From Brevibacterium renqingii (lineage in GTDB: Bacteria > Actinomycetota > Actinomycetes > Actinomycetales > Brevibacteriaceae): DNA of 64,000 bases. A program made the translations under genes and the position numbers. Numbering within the stretch: position 1 is the stretch's first letter; every line of letters begins with the position of its first letter. The DNA lies in contig NZ_JADBHF010000011.1 in the NCBI RefSeq assembly GCF_017808105.1, positions 62,001 through 126,000 of the forward strand, given 5' to 3'. The notes under the pieces are model-generated. The model worked only from the letters and a program-made list of their open reading frames with translations. It made no database searches and was not told the DNA's origin. This document shows, one piece after another, positions 63,694 through 64,000 of this stretch.

Positions 63694-63990
63694 ATGTCCG
63701 TTGTCGCTATCAATGCCCTCACCGTCCCCGAGGCCGCCCGCCCCGAACTCGAGAAGCGCTTCGCCGAACGCAAGCATTCCGTCGATGACGCCCCCGGGTT
63801 CGAGGGCTTCCAGCTGCTGCGTCCCGTCGCCGGAGGCGACCAGTACTTCGTCTACACCCAGTGGGCGACCCGCGAGGACTTCGAGAACTGGCGTGCGAAC
63901 CGCACCTCGGCGCACGAATCGATGGGGAAGAAGCCCGTCACCGAATCTGCGAACCTCCTCGAGTTCGAGGTCGTCGACCTCGGCGAGTGA
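63694..63990 (+). CDS. MhuD/IsdG-type heme-degrading monooxygenase
   Basis: A 98-residue ABM-fold protein that matches Mycobacterium MhuD closely in pattern (PELEKRFAERKHSV, PGFEGFQLLRPV, LLEFEVVDLG). The catalytic Asn7 and Trp66 of MhuD are at the same numbers, and the heme-ligating His is His74 after a one-residue deletion. MhuD degrades heme to mycobilin and releases iron without CO. GAAAGGGAA precedes the ATG. With the siderophore importer and the Fes-like esterase it points to several iron sources; the gene stands alone. Confidence 0.92.
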   Translation: MSVVAINALTVPEAARPELEKRFAERKHSVDDAPGFEGFQLLRPVAGGDQYFVYTQWATREDFENWRANRTSAHESMGKKPVTESANLLEFEVVDLGE

Positions 63991-64000
63991 GCGTCACAGT

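Overview
The window is GC-rich, densely coded actinobacterial chromosome. The ectoine genes, the RamB-type regulator beside aceA/aceB, the MhuD-like heme oxygenase and many leaderless starts fit a Brevibacterium-like member of the Actinomycetia; the genus is an inference. I see no rRNA, tRNA, CRISPR array, intact insertion sequence or phage gene.

Layout. 0-9.5 kb: tail of an M13 peptidase, an enoyl-CoA hydratase, an alpha/beta hydrolase coupled to a MarR regulator, a DUF1684 protein, an M18 aminopeptidase, an amidohydrolase, an RpiB-type isomerase and a cytochrome b-molybdopterin oxidoreductase fusion with a small HMA-like partner. 9.5-19.3 kb: ABC-class ATPase, YyaL-type thioredoxin-domain protein, membrane protein, RluA-type pseudouridine synthase, PPOX-like protein, glycerophosphodiesterase and AGCS amino-acid symporter. 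19.4-24.2 kb: ectoine genes (ectABC, with ectD set apart by a secreted-protein gene flanked by palindromes). 24.8-31.4 kb: gcvP-gcvT-gcvH-sdaA behind a glycine riboswitch, a route from glycine to serine to pyruvate. 31.9-38.4 kb: two SDRs, DUF1990 protein, a 59-residue ORF with an acyl-CoA dehydrogenase, a YtcJ-type amidohydrolase and a small membrane protein.

38.35-44.46 kb is accessory DNA. It is bracketed by a perfect 29-bp direct repeat that matches the 3' end of the neighbouring siderophore ATPase gene. Inside are two decayed nickel/peptide-type ABC ATPase genes, an AbiEi/DUF559-like gene and a formamidase cassette (formamidase, FmdB zinc ribbon, AmiC-like amide sensor, divergent MarR regulator), itself flanked by 119-bp imperfect direct repeats. 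44.4-48.6 kb: an iron-siderophore ABC importer behind a DtxR/IdeR-like box.

48.7-64 kb: inositol-phosphatase-family enzyme, small HTH protein, large FAD/Fe-S D-2-hydroxyacid dehydrogenase, universal stress protein, malate synthase, isocitrate lyase, divergent RamB-type regulator, Fes-like esterase, L-2-hydroxyglutarate oxidase, orphan DNA methyltransferase and the MhuD-like protein. Carbon and iron themes recur: glyoxylate shunt with 2-hydroxyacid oxidation, and siderophore uptake with ester cleavage and heme degradation.

At a finer scale there are two families of intergenic palindromes, one with compensatory arm changes; a recurrent TTCTAC-N5-GTAGAA operator-like palindrome at three promoters; a 16-bp direct-repeat site shared by ectABC and the hydroxyacid dehydrogenase; in-frame 24-bp repeats in conserved enzymes; and at least eight genes with TANNNT placed 6-7 nt before the start codon.
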